A DNA stretch of 13,838 nt from an uncultured Eubacteriales bacterium (lineage in GTDB: Bacteria; Bacillota; Clostridia; Oscillospirales; QAMX01), in NCBI GenBank assembly GCA_900551265.1, contig URVL01000049.1:1-13838 (forward strand), given 5' to 3'. Shown piece after piece: positions 6,264-13,681 of this stretch; the first letter of the stretch is position 1; each line of letters begins with the position of its first letter. The notes beneath the pieces were generated by a model that saw nothing but the letters and a program-made list of their open reading frames with translations, did no database searches and was not told the DNA's origin. The position numbers and the translations under genes are program-made.

Positions 6264-6292
6264 ATAATAACATATAAAGATCATTTGTGCAA
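6264..6292 (-). promoter_or_regulatory. Promoter of the E2-like/Nudix operon
   Basis: On the minus strand TTGCAC (6292-6287), a 17-base spacer, TATTAT (6269-6264), with TG one base before the -10 (extended -10). The predicted start is about 6257, leaving a roughly 30-base leader. The -35 lies inside the left arm of the TTGTGCAA dyad. Confidence 0.75.
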
Positions 6293-6319
6293 CCGGATAT
6301 GCTTGTAAAACTTGCACAA
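6285..6319. repeat. Inverted repeat TTGTGCAA-N19-TTGCACAA between divergent genes
   Basis: Two perfect 8-base arms (6285-6292 and 6312-6319) separated by 19 bases, in the intergenic region of the divergent E2-like operon and the pseudouridine synthase gene. The left arm contains the minus-strand -35. The right arm contains TTGCAC on the plus strand, but TAAAAT (6331-6336) lies only 13 bases after it, too close for a standard promoter. It may be an operator dyad; no binding family is recognised. Confidence 0.45.
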
Positions 6320-6354
6320 TAATGAAATCTTAAAATTTGTTTGGAGAATGAATT

Positions 6355-7239
6355 GTGCGTTTGATTGAAAAAACCGTATCATTGGAACTGGCAGGCAGAA
6401 CCGTCCGTTCTCTGCTTGCCGCCGAACTGCGCTGTTCCTCTTCTCTAATTAAGCGGCTGAAGCGCCGGCCTGGTTCTGTAACACTGAATGATGAACCGGT
6501 TTTGCATGTCAACGTCTGCGTGGCAGCAGGCGACATCCTGCGAGTGGATGTGGACGATGAAGGCGTAGGAGAAGAGCGCTTTCCTTGCGGCGTACCAATT
6601 GTTTATGAGGACGACGACATTCTAATTATCGATAAACCGTCCGGCATGGCCGTCCATCCGGCCGGGATGACGGCGTTTGCCGGTACGGTTGCGGAAGCGG
6701 TAGGCCCTTATCTTGGCGGGAGGGCACTTCACTGCGTGAACCGCCTTGATCGTGGGACTTCTGGCCTGATGGCGATTGCCAAAAGCGGCTATGCGCACGA
6801 ACTGATGCGGCGTTCTCTGCATACAGATACGATGTTACGCGAATATCGTGCCGTTGTCCTTGGCGTAGTCTCACCGCCAGAGGGCCTCGTCGATTTGCCG
6901 ATTGCCCGTGAGCGAGAGTCTTCGGTCCGGCGCTGCATTGACGAAGAGGGGTTCCCATCCCGTACACGGTATGAGACGCTGACTGCAGGCGGTGGTTATA
7001 CCTTACTGCGAATCATTCCGGAAACGGGACGAACGCATCAGATTCGGGTACATATGGCGGCAATTGGACATCCGCTCGCAGGAGATTGGCTTTACGGGAT
7101 TGAGGATCCGGATTTGATAACCCGTCCGGCCCTGCATTCGTTCAGACTTTCCATGCGGAGTCCCGTTACCGGCACTCCGGTTTGCATCACAGCGCCGCTT
7201 CCGGACGATATGTTGTATCTTTTAAAGAAAATAAGATGA
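6355..7239 (+). CDS. RluA-family pseudouridine synthase
   Basis: Converts uridine to pseudouridine in rRNA or tRNA. The 294-residue product has an S4-like N-terminal part (about 15-66, with RSLLAAELRCSSSLIKRLKR), then IVYEDDDILIIDKPSGMAVHP, the catalytic motif HCVNRLDRGTSGL (nucleophile Asp132), EYRAVVLG and ETGRTHQIRVHMAAIGHPLAGDWLYG, in the order of RluA/RluD enzymes. Length is normal. The start is GTG 6355, with GGAG at 6343-6346 eight bases upstream; the nearby ATG at 6348 is out of frame. It ends eight bases before the YgiQ-family gene, so the two are probably cotranscribed. Which RNA position is modified cannot be read from sequence. Confidence 0.93.
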   Translation: MRLIEKTVSLELAGRTVRSLLAAELRCSSSLIKRLKRRPGSVTLNDEPVLHVNVCVAAGDILRVDVDDEGVGEERFPCGVPIVYEDDDILIIDKPSGMAVHPAGMTAFAGTVAEAVGPYLGGRALHCVNRLDRGTSGLMAIAKSGYAHELMRRSLHTDTMLREYRAVVLGVVSPPEGLVDLPIARERESSVRRCIDEEGFPSRTRYETLTAGGGYTLLRIIPETGRTHQIRVHMAAIGHPLAGDWLYGIEDPDLITRPALHSFRLSMRSPVTGTPVCITAPLPDDMLYLLKKIR

Positions 7240-7247
7240 GGTAACTT

Positions 7248-8573
7248 ATGGATTTTCTGCCTGTTACACGATTGGATATGGAAAAAAGAGACTGGGATGC
7301 GCCGGATTTTGTATTTGTTTCTGGCGATGCCTATGTGGATCATCCCTCCTTTGGACCCGCGATCATCAGTCGTGTGCTGGAATCGCGTGGATATCGTGTT
7401 GCCATAATTGCACAGCCAGACTGGCGAGATGACGCCAGTATCTGCACGTTTGGACGTCCAAAATTGGGTTTCCTTGTTTCATCCGGGAATATGGATTCTA
7501 TGGTAAATCACTATACGGTTGCAAAAAAACGCCGTAATTTTGACGCATACACGCCCGGCGGCAAAACAGGCCGCCGTCCTGATCGTGCGACAACGGTTTA
7601 CTGTAACCTGATCCGCAAATCTTATCGCGACGTCCCTATTATCATTGGTGGGATTGAGGCCAGCCTGCGCCGTATGGCACACTATGATTATTGGTCGGAT
7701 AGCCTGCGCCGCAGTGTCCTGCTTGATTCGCAGGCAGATATTTTAGTTTACGGCATGGGGGAATATGCCATCGCCGAAATTGCAGACGCTTTGGCGTCCG
7801 GAATCCCGATACGAGAAGTTACTTATATCGATGGAACCGTTTATCGTGCACGTGACCTGGAGAGCGTCTACGACTATGAACTTTTGCCATCCTTTGAGAT
7901 GTTAAAATCTGATTCCCGCGAATACGCGCGGAGTTTTTATTTACAATACCAAAATACCGATCCTTTTACGGCGCATCGGCTGGTTGAGCCATATGGGAGT
8001 CGAGAATATGTAGTACAAAATCCGCCTGCCAAGCCGCTCACCACTGCGCAGATGGATGAAATTTATGCGCTTCCTTATCTACGTACTTATCATCCGTGCT
8101 ATGAAGAGGAGGGTGGTGTGCCCGCTGTTTCTGAAGTGAAATTCAGTTTGACGTCATGCCGGGGCTGTTTTGGCGCATGTAATTTTTGTGCGTTGACGTT
8201 CCATCAGGGACGCATTGTACAGTCGCGTAGCCATGAATCGCTTGTACGCGAGGCAGAGTTGCTGACACACGATCCGGATTTTAAAGGTTATATTCATGAT
8301 GTGGGAGGCCCTACAGCTAATTTCCGACACCCGGCTTGTCGTAAACAGTTGAAAGAGGGCGCTTGCCGTAACCGTCAATGCCTGTTTCCCAGGCCCTGTC
8401 CCAATCTTGATACGGATCACAGCGATTACCTTACTCTGTTGCGCCGCCTTAGAGAGATACCTGGCGTTAAAAAGGTATTTGTGCGCTCAGGAATTCGATT
8501 TGACTATGTTCTGGCGGGCCAAAATGATGCCTTTATTCGGGAACTTTGCGAATATCACGTCAGCGGGCAGTAA
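7248..8573 (+). pseudogene. ygiQ: YgiQ-family radical SAM protein, 5' part ending at an in-frame TAA
   Basis: This frame encodes 441 residues of a YgiQ-family (UPF0313) radical SAM protein: N-terminal FLPVTRLDMEKRDWDAPDFV, FGPAIISRVLESRGYRV, IIIGGIEASLRRMAHYDYWSD, and the cluster motif CFGACNFC (C307, C311, C314), followed by VRSGIRFDYVLAG. Reading stops at CEYHVSGQ with TAA at 8571-8573. The same frame then continues as KLAPEHVSDVVLRTMGKPAND, exactly where family members read SGQ-Leu-K-x-APEH. So one codon, most simply TTA changed to TAA, has interrupted the gene without a frameshift. ATG 7248 has GAGG at 7238-7241, overlapping the TGA of the upstream gene. The truncated product keeps the iron-sulfur motif but lacks the end of the radical SAM barrel and the C-terminal domain, so it is probably inactive unless the stop is read through or is a sequencing error. 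Confidence 0.88.
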
Positions 8574-9230
8574 AAGCTTGCGCCGGAACACGTATCAGAC
8601 GTTGTACTGCGCACAATGGGAAAGCCGGCAAATGATGTATATCGCCGTTTTGTAGAAAAGTATGAGCGTGTGAACCAACGCCTTCATAAAAAACAATTTA
8701 TTGAGCCGTACTTAATGTCTTCTCATCCCGGGTCCGGGCTGGCTGAAGCAATTGAACTTGCCGAATACCTGCAGGCCACACACGGTAGCCCCGAGCAGGT
8801 ACAGGATTTTTATCCAACCCCCTCAACGATTTCAACTTGCATGTATTATACAGGCCTGGATCCGCGTACTATGGAACCCGTTTATGTCGCGCGCAACCCA
8901 CATGAGAAGGCCATGCAGCGCGCACTCATTCAGTATCGTGATCCAAAAAATTATGCGCTTGTAACTGAAGCGTTGCGGCGCGCCGGTAGGGAAGACCTGA
9001 TTGGCTTTGGCCCACAATGTCTGGTGCGTCCCCGTGCACAACGCAAAAACCGTAGCGAAGCGGAGCCTGGGGACAGGCATATGCAACATCCGGCAAGTGA
9101 TAAACATGCAGAAAAACGGAAGACACGTACGGCATGGCAAAAAACAACTGTTCAAAGTGGGAAAAACAGTAATAAAATACGCCCTGCCTATCAAAAAAGT
9201 TTGAAACGTTCAAAAAACAATGTGCAGTGA
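8574..9230 (+). pseudogene. ygiQ: YgiQ-family radical SAM protein, 3' part after the in-frame TAA
   Basis: The same frame continues for 218 residues: KLAPEH, GKPANDVYRRF, IEPYLMSSHPGSGLAEAIELAEYL, EQVQDFYPTPSTISTCMYYTGLDP, PHEKAMQRALIQYRDPKNYALVTEALRRAGREDLIG, all conserved C-terminal YgiQ features. It ends in an Arg/Lys/Gln-rich low-complexity tail of about 60 residues. The first ATG (8616) has no Shine-Dalgarno sequence, so separate translation is unlikely. Conservation after the stop is good and there are no further stops or indels, so the interruption is recent or only apparent. Counting both parts, the intact protein would be about 660 residues, normal for the family. Confidence 0.85.
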
Positions 9231-9334
9231 TATGGTGACGAAATGGGTTCGAAGATAGAGCAGCTTTATCTGTGTGCCCTTTTTTCATGTCAGCTTGTGC
9301 TTTTCTTGAAACTGGCAGATACGTCAAATTTCAC

Positions 9335-9363
9335 TTGACTTTTTTAAATTTTTTGTATAAAAT
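9335..9363 (+). promoter_or_regulatory. Promoter of the cytidylate-kinase-like gene
   Basis: TTGACT (9335-9340), a 17-base spacer, TAAAAT (9358-9363); start predicted near 9370, giving an mRNA leader of about 117 bases in which no known riboswitch was recognised. The -35 is the right arm of a small inverted repeat, GTCAA (9323-9327) and TTGAC (9335-9339). The rest of the 256-base gap after ygiQ holds only a weak stem-loop near 9255-9272 and a T6 run. Confidence 0.78.
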
Positions 9364-9486
9364 ATGAATAGAGTAAAGATAATGTTTTCCGGTTATTGAT
9401 TCTTTTCGCCGTTCTACAAAATTTTGACATGGCAATGAAAAAAGTTCTTCTCTGAGACGTTTTTGACTTGAAAGGAGCAAGGCCTT

Positions 9487-10095
9487 ATGGAAAAAAAGAT
9501 TGTTACAATCAGCCGTGAATTCGGTAGCGGTGGACGTTCGATTGGGCGTGTTGTGGCAGAGAAACTGGGGTACCAGTTTTACGATCAGGAACTCATTTTG
9601 GAAGTCGCTAAAGAAAGCGGATTGGCAAAAGAAATTGTGGCAGAGTATGAAGAATATGCAACGCACAAAAACAGCTTTCTATATGCAATCGCAATGAGCA
9701 ATGGCGGAAGTATTTATGGTGGTATGTCCTTTGCAAATCAAATCCAAATTGCACAGACAAAGGTAATTAACAGCCTGGCTGAGAAAGGAAATTGCGTGAT
9801 TGTCGGTCGTGGCGGAGATTATATTCTTCGGGACCGCAAAGACTGCCTGCATGTTTTTATTCATGCCGATATGAAGTTCCGCGCCGAACGCATAGTGCGG
9901 CTATATGGTGAAACAAACAAGGCGCCGGAGGAACGCCTGCGTGACAAAGATGCAAAGAGAAAGGTATACTATAAATCCTTTACTATGCGTGACTGGGGCG
10001 TTTGTCAAAACTACCATATATCTTTGGACAGCAGCGTGATTGGCTTTGACCATTGTGTCGATATTATTACAAACATTGTAAGAGAGAGCAAATAA
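9487..10095 (+). CDS. Cytidylate kinase-like family protein
   Basis: A 202-residue cytoplasmic P-loop protein of the cytidylate-kinase-like family common in Clostridia. The N-terminus KIVTISREFGSGGRSIGRVVAEKLGYQFYDQELI shows the glycine-rich nucleotide-binding loop G13SGGRSIG20, which lacks the usual Walker A lysine, as is common in this subfamily. NCVIVGRGGDYILRD and a charged region ERIVRLYGETNKAPEERLRDKDAKR (lid-like) follow. The substrate is not established and CMP kinase activity should not be assumed. ATG 9487 has AAAGGAG at 9471-9477, nine bases upstream. It has its own promoter and a strong terminator, so it is monocistronic. Confidence 0.85.
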   Translation: MEKKIVTISREFGSGGRSIGRVVAEKLGYQFYDQELILEVAKESGLAKEIVAEYEEYATHKNSFLYAIAMSNGGSIYGGMSFANQIQIAQTKVINSLAEKGNCVIVGRGGDYILRDRKDCLHVFIHADMKFRAERIVRLYGETNKAPEERLRDKDAKRKVYYKSFTMRDWGVCQNYHISLDSSVIGFDHCVDIITNIVRESK

Positions 10096-10140
10096 GTTTC
10101 GCTAATCAGGGAACAACATAATAAGTTGCAGCGTGCGGCT

Positions 10141-10187
10141 AAAAAACGGCCTGTGGATAACAGAAGCTATCCACAGGCCTGTTTCTT
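10141..10187. terminator. Bidirectional terminator with perfect 12-bp stem
   Basis: GGCCTGTGGATA (10148-10159) and TATCCACAGGCC (10168-10179), 8-base loop. GTTTCTTT follows on plus, and G plus T6 on minus (10146-10141). It ends the kinase-like gene on plus and the zinc-ribbon gene on minus. The left arm plus the first loop base contains TGTGGATAA (10152-10160), a perfect DnaA-box sequence in reverse orientation, and the right arm contains a one-mismatch box; this is probably incidental to the stem. Confidence 0.9.
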
Positions 10188-10212
10188 TCAAAAATAAAAT
10201 GAAAAACGGAGA

Positions 10213-10491
10213 TTACTCGCCAGCTCTCATTTTGGCGAAGCACTCGCTGCAATATACAGGACGGTCAGTCTTCGGCTCGAAAGGAACACGGGCTTCGCCA
10301 CCGCACATAGCGCAAGTAGCAGTGAAATATTCACGCGGAGCACGGGAAGCGTTTTTACGAGCGTCACGGCAGGCCTTGCAGCGCTGCGGCTCATTCTGGA
10401 AACCACGCTCAGCATAGAACTCCTGCTCACCAGCGGTGAAAACAAAGTCCTGTCCGCACTCTTTGCATTTCAGTGTCTTGTCTTGGTACAT
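10213..10491 (-). CDS. Zinc-ribbon domain protein with two four-cysteine modules
   Basis: A 92-residue protein with eight cysteines in four CxxC pairs: C9/C12, C38/C41, C60/C63 and C81/C84. These form two consecutive zinc ribbons. The first reads LKCKECGQDFVFTAGEQEFY and FQNEPQRCKACR, the second CAMCGGEARVPFEPKTDRPVYC, both typical of the small 'probable zinc-ribbon' proteins of Clostridia. No function is established. ATG 10491 has GAGAGG eight bases upstream; the in-frame ATG at 10521 would place that site inside the coding region and has no site of its own. It lies between the sigma-factor gene and a shared terminator and may be cotranscribed with the former. A weak own promoter cannot be excluded. 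Confidence 0.88.
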   Translation of the reverse strand: MYQDKTLKCKECGQDFVFTAGEQEFYAERGFQNEPQRCKACRDARKNASRAPREYFTATCAMCGGEARVPFEPKTDRPVYCSECFAKMRAGE

Positions 10492-10539
10492 GTCTTTTAC
10501 CTCTCTTTTGCTTGTTCCCATTTTACTCGGGAAATTAAA

Positions 10540-10568
10540 AATATTTGCACACAGGCATAATTACCTGT
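10540..10568 (-). terminator. Weak hairpin after the sigma-H-like gene
   Basis: On the minus strand ACAGG (10568-10564) and CCTGT (10555-10551) around an 8-base loop, with a T5 run about seven bases further. The stem is short and the T-run is offset, so any termination is probably partial, leaving readthrough into the zinc-ribbon gene. Confidence 0.3.
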
Positions 10569-10587
10569 TGAGCACCAATGGAGAACC

Positions 10588-11241
10588 TTAGCCTTCCTTT
10601 CGGACAGCTTCATACTTGCGCCGGATGCGCTGGACCGCATTGTCAATAGACTTCATGGATCGGCGTAATTCCAAAGCCATCTCGTGATAGGAAAGTCCGT
10701 TCAGATAGAGGGTCAGGACATGCTGCTCAAATTCAGACAGCGTACGAAGAAATTCAGTTTCAAGACGTTTACGCTCATCTCGATCAATGATTAACGTCTC
10801 TGGGTCCTGTTCCGCCAAGGGGAGTGCGGTTCCATCCTCGGATACTATTTGGTCAATTGAAAGCGAGTCATTCAAAATGTGGTTGTTTTTATTCTGCGCG
10901 GAGCGAACCGCGCTGATGATACTCCTGCGTATACAAAGAACTGCAAAGGTTTTAAAGGATGCCTTCTCGGAATTGTAACTACGAATAGCAGAAAGAAGAC
11001 CCAACATGCCCTCTTGGATCAAATCCTCGCTGTCTCCACCTTCTAAAAAATAGGGACGGGCACATGCTCTGACAACACGAGTATACCTTCTAATCAGCGT
11101 ATCCTGGGCAGTCAAATCACCTTTTTTAAGCGCAGCAAATAATGTTTCATCCGACATCGACTCGTATTTTTCAGCTGCGCTGCTTACAGGAGGATTCTTA
11201 CTGTTATACATGTGTTTTTGGGTGATATCACAATTGTTCAT
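10588..11241 (-). CDS. sigH: RNA polymerase sigma factor, SigH (sigma-30)-like
   Basis: A sigma-70-family factor resembling SigH/Spo0H, the transition-state and early sporulation factor; that role is inferred. Region 2 reads GDSEDLIQEGMLGLLSAIRSY (about 69-89) and FKTFAVLCIRRSIISAVRSA (about 96-115), and region 4 YHEMALELRRSMKSIDNAVQRIRRK (about 185-209), close to the SigH signatures EDLIQEGMIGL and HVKSIDNALQR. Length (217 from this start) matches B. subtilis SigH (218). The start is uncertain: ATG 11253 overlaps the promoter -10, while ATG 11241, 11211 and 11157 lack Shine-Dalgarno sequences. 11241 is the first ATG after the predicted transcription start and would give a nearly leaderless mRNA. 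It lies downstream of ruvB on the same strand but has its own promoter. Confidence 0.87.
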   Translation of the reverse strand: MNNCDITQKHMYNSKNPPVSSAAEKYESMSDETLFAALKKGDLTAQDTLIRRYTRVVRACARPYFLEGGDSEDLIQEGMLGLLSAIRSYNSEKASFKTFAVLCIRRSIISAVRSAQNKNNHILNDSLSIDQIVSEDGTALPLAEQDPETLIIDRDERKRLETEFLRTLSEFEQHVLTLYLNGLSYHEMALELRRSMKSIDNAVQRIRRKYEAVRKEG

Positions 11242-11251
11242 CCTGTTCGAC

Positions 11252-11280
11252 ATTATAAACGCAAGTCATTAAAAAGTCAA
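11252..11280 (-). promoter_or_regulatory. Sigma-A promoter of the sigma-H-like gene, with a 0A-box-like core
   Basis: TTGACT (11280-11275), a 17-base spacer and perfect TATAAT (11257-11252) on the minus strand; start expected near 11245. The last base of the -10 begins TGTCGAA (11252-11246), which matches the Spo0A-box core TGNCGAA. Upstream is TTAAC-N6-TTAAC in an AT-rich stretch. Confidence 0.8.
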
Positions 11281-11355
11281 TAGGTTCGTTAATAATTTGT
11301 TAATATCGCCAGAAATTTCTTCTATTTACAGACAATTTGCACAGAAAAATCGAAA

Positions 11356-12393
11356 TTACAAATCAAAAACCTGCTGTCCACTGTAAGGAATATGTAGATG
11401 GTCATATGCCGCTTGCGTCGCGCAACGGCCGCGCTGCGTTCTGGAAAGGAATCCGATTTGCAGCAGATACGGCTCATACACATCTTCAATGGTAACGGCT
11501 TCTTCGCCAACTGTTGCAGCAAGCGTTTCAATGCCGACAGGACCTCCTCCATATGTCGTTATAATTGTTTGGAGTATTTGCCGGTCAATATTGTCGAGTC
11601 CAAGCTGATCTACATCAAGCGCAGCGAGAGCCTGATCCGCCACCTCGCGAGTGATGCGCCCATCCGAACGTACTTGCGCGAAATCACGCACACGGCGCAG
11701 CATACGGTTTGCAATGCGTGGCGTGCCGCGAGAACGTTTCGCAATTTCATAGGCGCCTTCAGGCGCAATGGGAACGCTTAGAATCTCAGCAGAACGCGTA
11801 ACAATTGTCATCAATTCCTTTGGCGAATAAAGCTCAAGCCGGAGAATAACGCCAAAGCGGTCACGCATTGGCGCTGTAAGCTGTCCGGCGCGGGTTGTTG
11901 CACCGATCAGGGTGAATGGCTTGAGATCGAGGCGTATGGAACGCGCGGACGGCCCCTTGCCAAGAATAATATCCAGCGCGAAATCTTCCATTGCCGGATA
12001 GAGGACTTCTTCGGCGCTGCGGTTCAACCGGTGAATTTCATCCACAAAAAGAATGTCGCCGGTATTCAGGCTTGTCAAAAGTGCAGCGAGATCTCCAGGC
12101 TTTTCAATGGCAGGTCCCGACGTAATGCGGATGTTGACGCCCATCTCGTTTGCAATGATGCTGGCGAGCGTCGTTTTCCCGAGGCCCGGAGGCCCGTAAA
12201 GCAACACATGATCCAGCGCCTCCGTACGGGCACGCGCAGCCTCTATAAACACTTTTAAATTGTCTTTGACCTTATCCTGGCCAATAAATTCGTCAAGCCG
12301 GCGGGGTCGCAGGCTGCCTTCCATCTCGTCCTCCAGACGCGGGGAAGTCGAAATAATTCGTTCTTCGTTTTGATCCTCAAATTCAATGCTCAT
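11356..12393 (-). CDS. ruvB: Holliday junction branch migration ATPase RuvB
   Basis: Hexameric AAA+ motor that drives branch migration of Holliday junctions with RuvA. The 345-residue protein has [18 protein letters not shown], Walker [10 protein letters not shown] (67-75), Walker [10 protein letters not shown] (DEIH 118-121), sensor region [20 protein letters not shown], and the C-terminal winged-helix part [18 protein letters not shown] to [16 protein letters not shown], ending [14 protein letters not shown]. Nothing essential is missing. The start is ATG 12393 with GAGG six bases upstream; a reading from 12426 would add 11 residues without a site. It lies 87 bases after ruvA. No strong terminator follows before the sigma-H promoter. 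Confidence 0.97.
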   Translation of the reverse strand: MSIEFEDQNEERIISTSPRLEDEMEGSLRPRRLDEFIGQDKVKDNLKVFIEAARARTEALDHVLLYGPPGLGKTTLASIIANEMGVNIRITSGPAIEKPGDLAALLTSLNTGDILFVDEIHRLNRSAEEVLYPAMEDFALDIILGKGPSARSIRLDLKPFTLIGATTRAGQLTAPMRDRFGVILRLELYSPKELMTIVTRSAEILSVPIAPEGAYEIAKRSRGTPRIANRMLRRVRDFAQVRSDGRITREVADQALAALDVDQLGLDNIDRQILQTIITTYGGGPVGIETLAATVGEEAVTIEDVYEPYLLQIGFLSRTQRGRCATQAAYDHLHIPYSGQQVFDL

Positions 12394-12418
12394 GCGTTTC
12401 CTCACAAGGCGGGGAAAG

Positions 12419-12448
12419 ATATCCACAGCTTTCCACAGGTTTTACACA
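12419..12448 (+). promoter_or_regulatory. Row of three DnaA-box-like 9-mers between ruvA and ruvB
   Basis: ATATCCACA (12419-12427), CTTTCCACA (12429-12437) and TTTTACACA (12440-12448), each within one to three changes of the DnaA box TTATNCACA, all in the same orientation and spaced 10 and 11 bases (about one helical turn). An AT-rich stretch follows to 12475. Whether DnaA binds is unknown. Confidence 0.3.
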
Positions 12449-12480
12449 ATAAAAACTGATTAATGCCAAAACAAAAATCA

Positions 12481-13083
12481 TCAACGCGCAAGTTGCCTCA
12501 ATGCTGCACGGATCATTTCTTCGACGTTCATCTCGGCTGGATCACAACCGCGCAAAGCGGCAGAGGCCTCCGCAGGGGAATAACCAAGCACCTGAAGCGC
12601 CATTCGCGCTTCATCCAGTGCGTTTCCGCCCGGCAGAGCGGTATCCGGCAAAAAGGTCTCCGCGTTTTCGCGATTTTTCAGCTGACCTTTCAACTTATCT
12701 TTTAATTCGAGGATAATTCGTTGGGCCAACTTTTTTCCAACACCGGGAACCGCAGTCAGTGCGCGTTCGTCATCTCCCAGCACAGCTATGGCAAAGCGTT
12801 CCGGAGAAAGAGATGAAAGAATAGAAAGCCCTACCTTCATGCCTACACCGGAAATCCCAACCAGCTTCAAAAAGCAATTGCGCTCCTCAATATCCGCAAA
12901 ACCATAGATCTCCATGGCGTCTTCACGGACATTCAGATGCGTATAAAGACGAGCCTTTTGCCCCTGCTTGATACGTGCCTGCGTCATAGTCGTCACATGA
13001 CATAGATACCCGACGCCGCCGCAGTCAATGACAGCAATAAAGGGTTCCATATGAGCGACAATACCCTCTAAATAGTAAAACAT
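12481..13083 (-). CDS. ruvA: Holliday junction DNA-binding subunit RuvA
   Basis: Tetrameric protein that grips the four-way junction and recruits RuvB. The 200-residue product has the N-terminal OB-fold MFYYLEGIVAHMEP, DCGGVGYLCHV and YTHLNVREDAMEIYGF. Two helix-hairpin-helix motifs follow (ISGVGMKVGLSIL near 76-88, VPGVGKKLAQRIILELKDKL near 113-132), then an acidic linker and the C-terminal RuvB-binding domain DEARMALQVLGYSPAEASAAL. Length is typical. ATG 13083 has AAGGAG five bases upstream. It starts nine bases after ruvC, in the same operon. Confidence 0.97.
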   Translation of the reverse strand: MFYYLEGIVAHMEPFIAVIDCGGVGYLCHVTTMTQARIKQGQKARLYTHLNVREDAMEIYGFADIEERNCFLKLVGISGVGMKVGLSILSSLSPERFAIAVLGDDERALTAVPGVGKKLAQRIILELKDKLKGQLKNRENAETFLPDTALPGGNALDEARMALQVLGYSPAEASAALRGCDPAEMNVEEMIRAALRQLAR

Positions 13084-13092
13084 AAAAACTCC

Positions 13093-13581
13093 TTAATAGG
13101 CAGAAAGGATAGACGTGGCAGACTGCGCGTGACAGAGCGCAATGGCAAGCGCGTCTGCCGCATCGTCCGGCTTTGGGATGGAAGGAAGGTTAAGCAGCAC
13201 GCGTGTCATCTCCATCACCTGCTGTTTTTCTGCACGGCCATATCCAACGACAGCCTGTTTGACCTGCAACGGCGTATATTCAAAAACCGGCACGTGGTGC
13301 TGCGTGCAGGCCAGAAGGATAACCCCTCGCGCCTGCGCGACATAAATTGCAGTGGTTGTGTTTGTATTAAAAAAGAGCTCTTCAATTGCAGCAGCGTCGG
13401 GACGATAGGCGTCGAGCAGGACCCCCATGTCCTCATAGATTGCCGCAAGCCGTTCTGGCATGGGCGTGTGGGCCTCAGTTCGAATGGCTCCGTGGCGTAG
13501 TTCACGGCTTCGCGTACCATCAGACTGAAGGATACCGAACCCAACTATGGCATATCCGGGATCTAGACCAAGAACAGTCAC
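13093..13581 (-). CDS. ruvC: Crossover junction endodeoxyribonuclease RuvC
   Basis: Dimeric RNase H-fold resolvase that nicks Holliday junctions. The 162-residue product shows the catalytic acids: Asp7 in LGLDPG, Glu67/Glu68 in AAIEELFFNTN, and Asp139/Asp140 and Asp143 in KPDDAADALAIALCH. YTPLQVKQAVVGYGRAEKQQV is also conserved. The start is taken as GTG 13581, with GAGG seven bases upstream; TTG 13584 is also in frame but only four bases from that site. It is the first gene of ruvCAB, behind a strong promoter with a LexA-type box. Confidence 0.95.
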   Translation of the reverse strand: MTVLGLDPGYAIVGFGILQSDGTRSRELRHGAIRTEAHTPMPERLAAIYEDMGVLLDAYRPDAAAIEELFFNTNTTTAIYVAQARGVILLACTQHHVPVFEYTPLQVKQAVVGYGRAEKQQVMEMTRVLLNLPSIPKPDDAADALAIALCHAQSATSILSAY

Positions 13582-13620
13582 CAAAAAACCTCACCTGTAA
13601 AAATCTCAAATTTTCACTTT

Positions 13621-13649
13621 ATTTTATACCAAATTACGCCGGGAGTCAA
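13621..13649 (-). promoter_or_regulatory. Promoter of the ruvCAB operon
   Basis: TTGACT (13649-13644), a 17-base spacer and TAAAAT (13626-13621) on the minus strand; start expected near 13614, leaving about 33 bases to the GTG. Confidence 0.82.
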
Positions 13650-13657
13650 GCAAAAGA

Positions 13658-13669
13658 GAACATTTGTTT
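13658..13669 (-). promoter_or_regulatory. LexA/SOS-box-like sequence upstream of ruvC
   Basis: On the plus strand GAAC-ATTT-GTTT, close to the Gram-positive LexA box core GAAC-N4-GTTC, eight bases upstream of the ruvC -35. ruvAB belongs to the SOS regulon in B. subtilis, which supports the reading. One half-site base deviates. Confidence 0.6.
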
Positions 13670-13681
13670 TTTGTAAATAAG

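Noticed and set aside
8926..9327. 133-codon minus-strand open frame opposite the ygiQ 3' end
   Set aside because: No ribosome site and no recognisable domain; the plus strand there encodes conserved YgiQ sequence.
9364..9486. Riboswitch in the 117-base leader of the kinase-like gene
   Set aside because: No strong stems or known aptamer motifs were found by eye.
10152..10160. Perfect DnaA box TGTGGATAA
   Set aside because: It lies in the left arm and loop edge of a 12-bp terminator stem with T-runs on both sides; the stem explains it better than DnaA binding.
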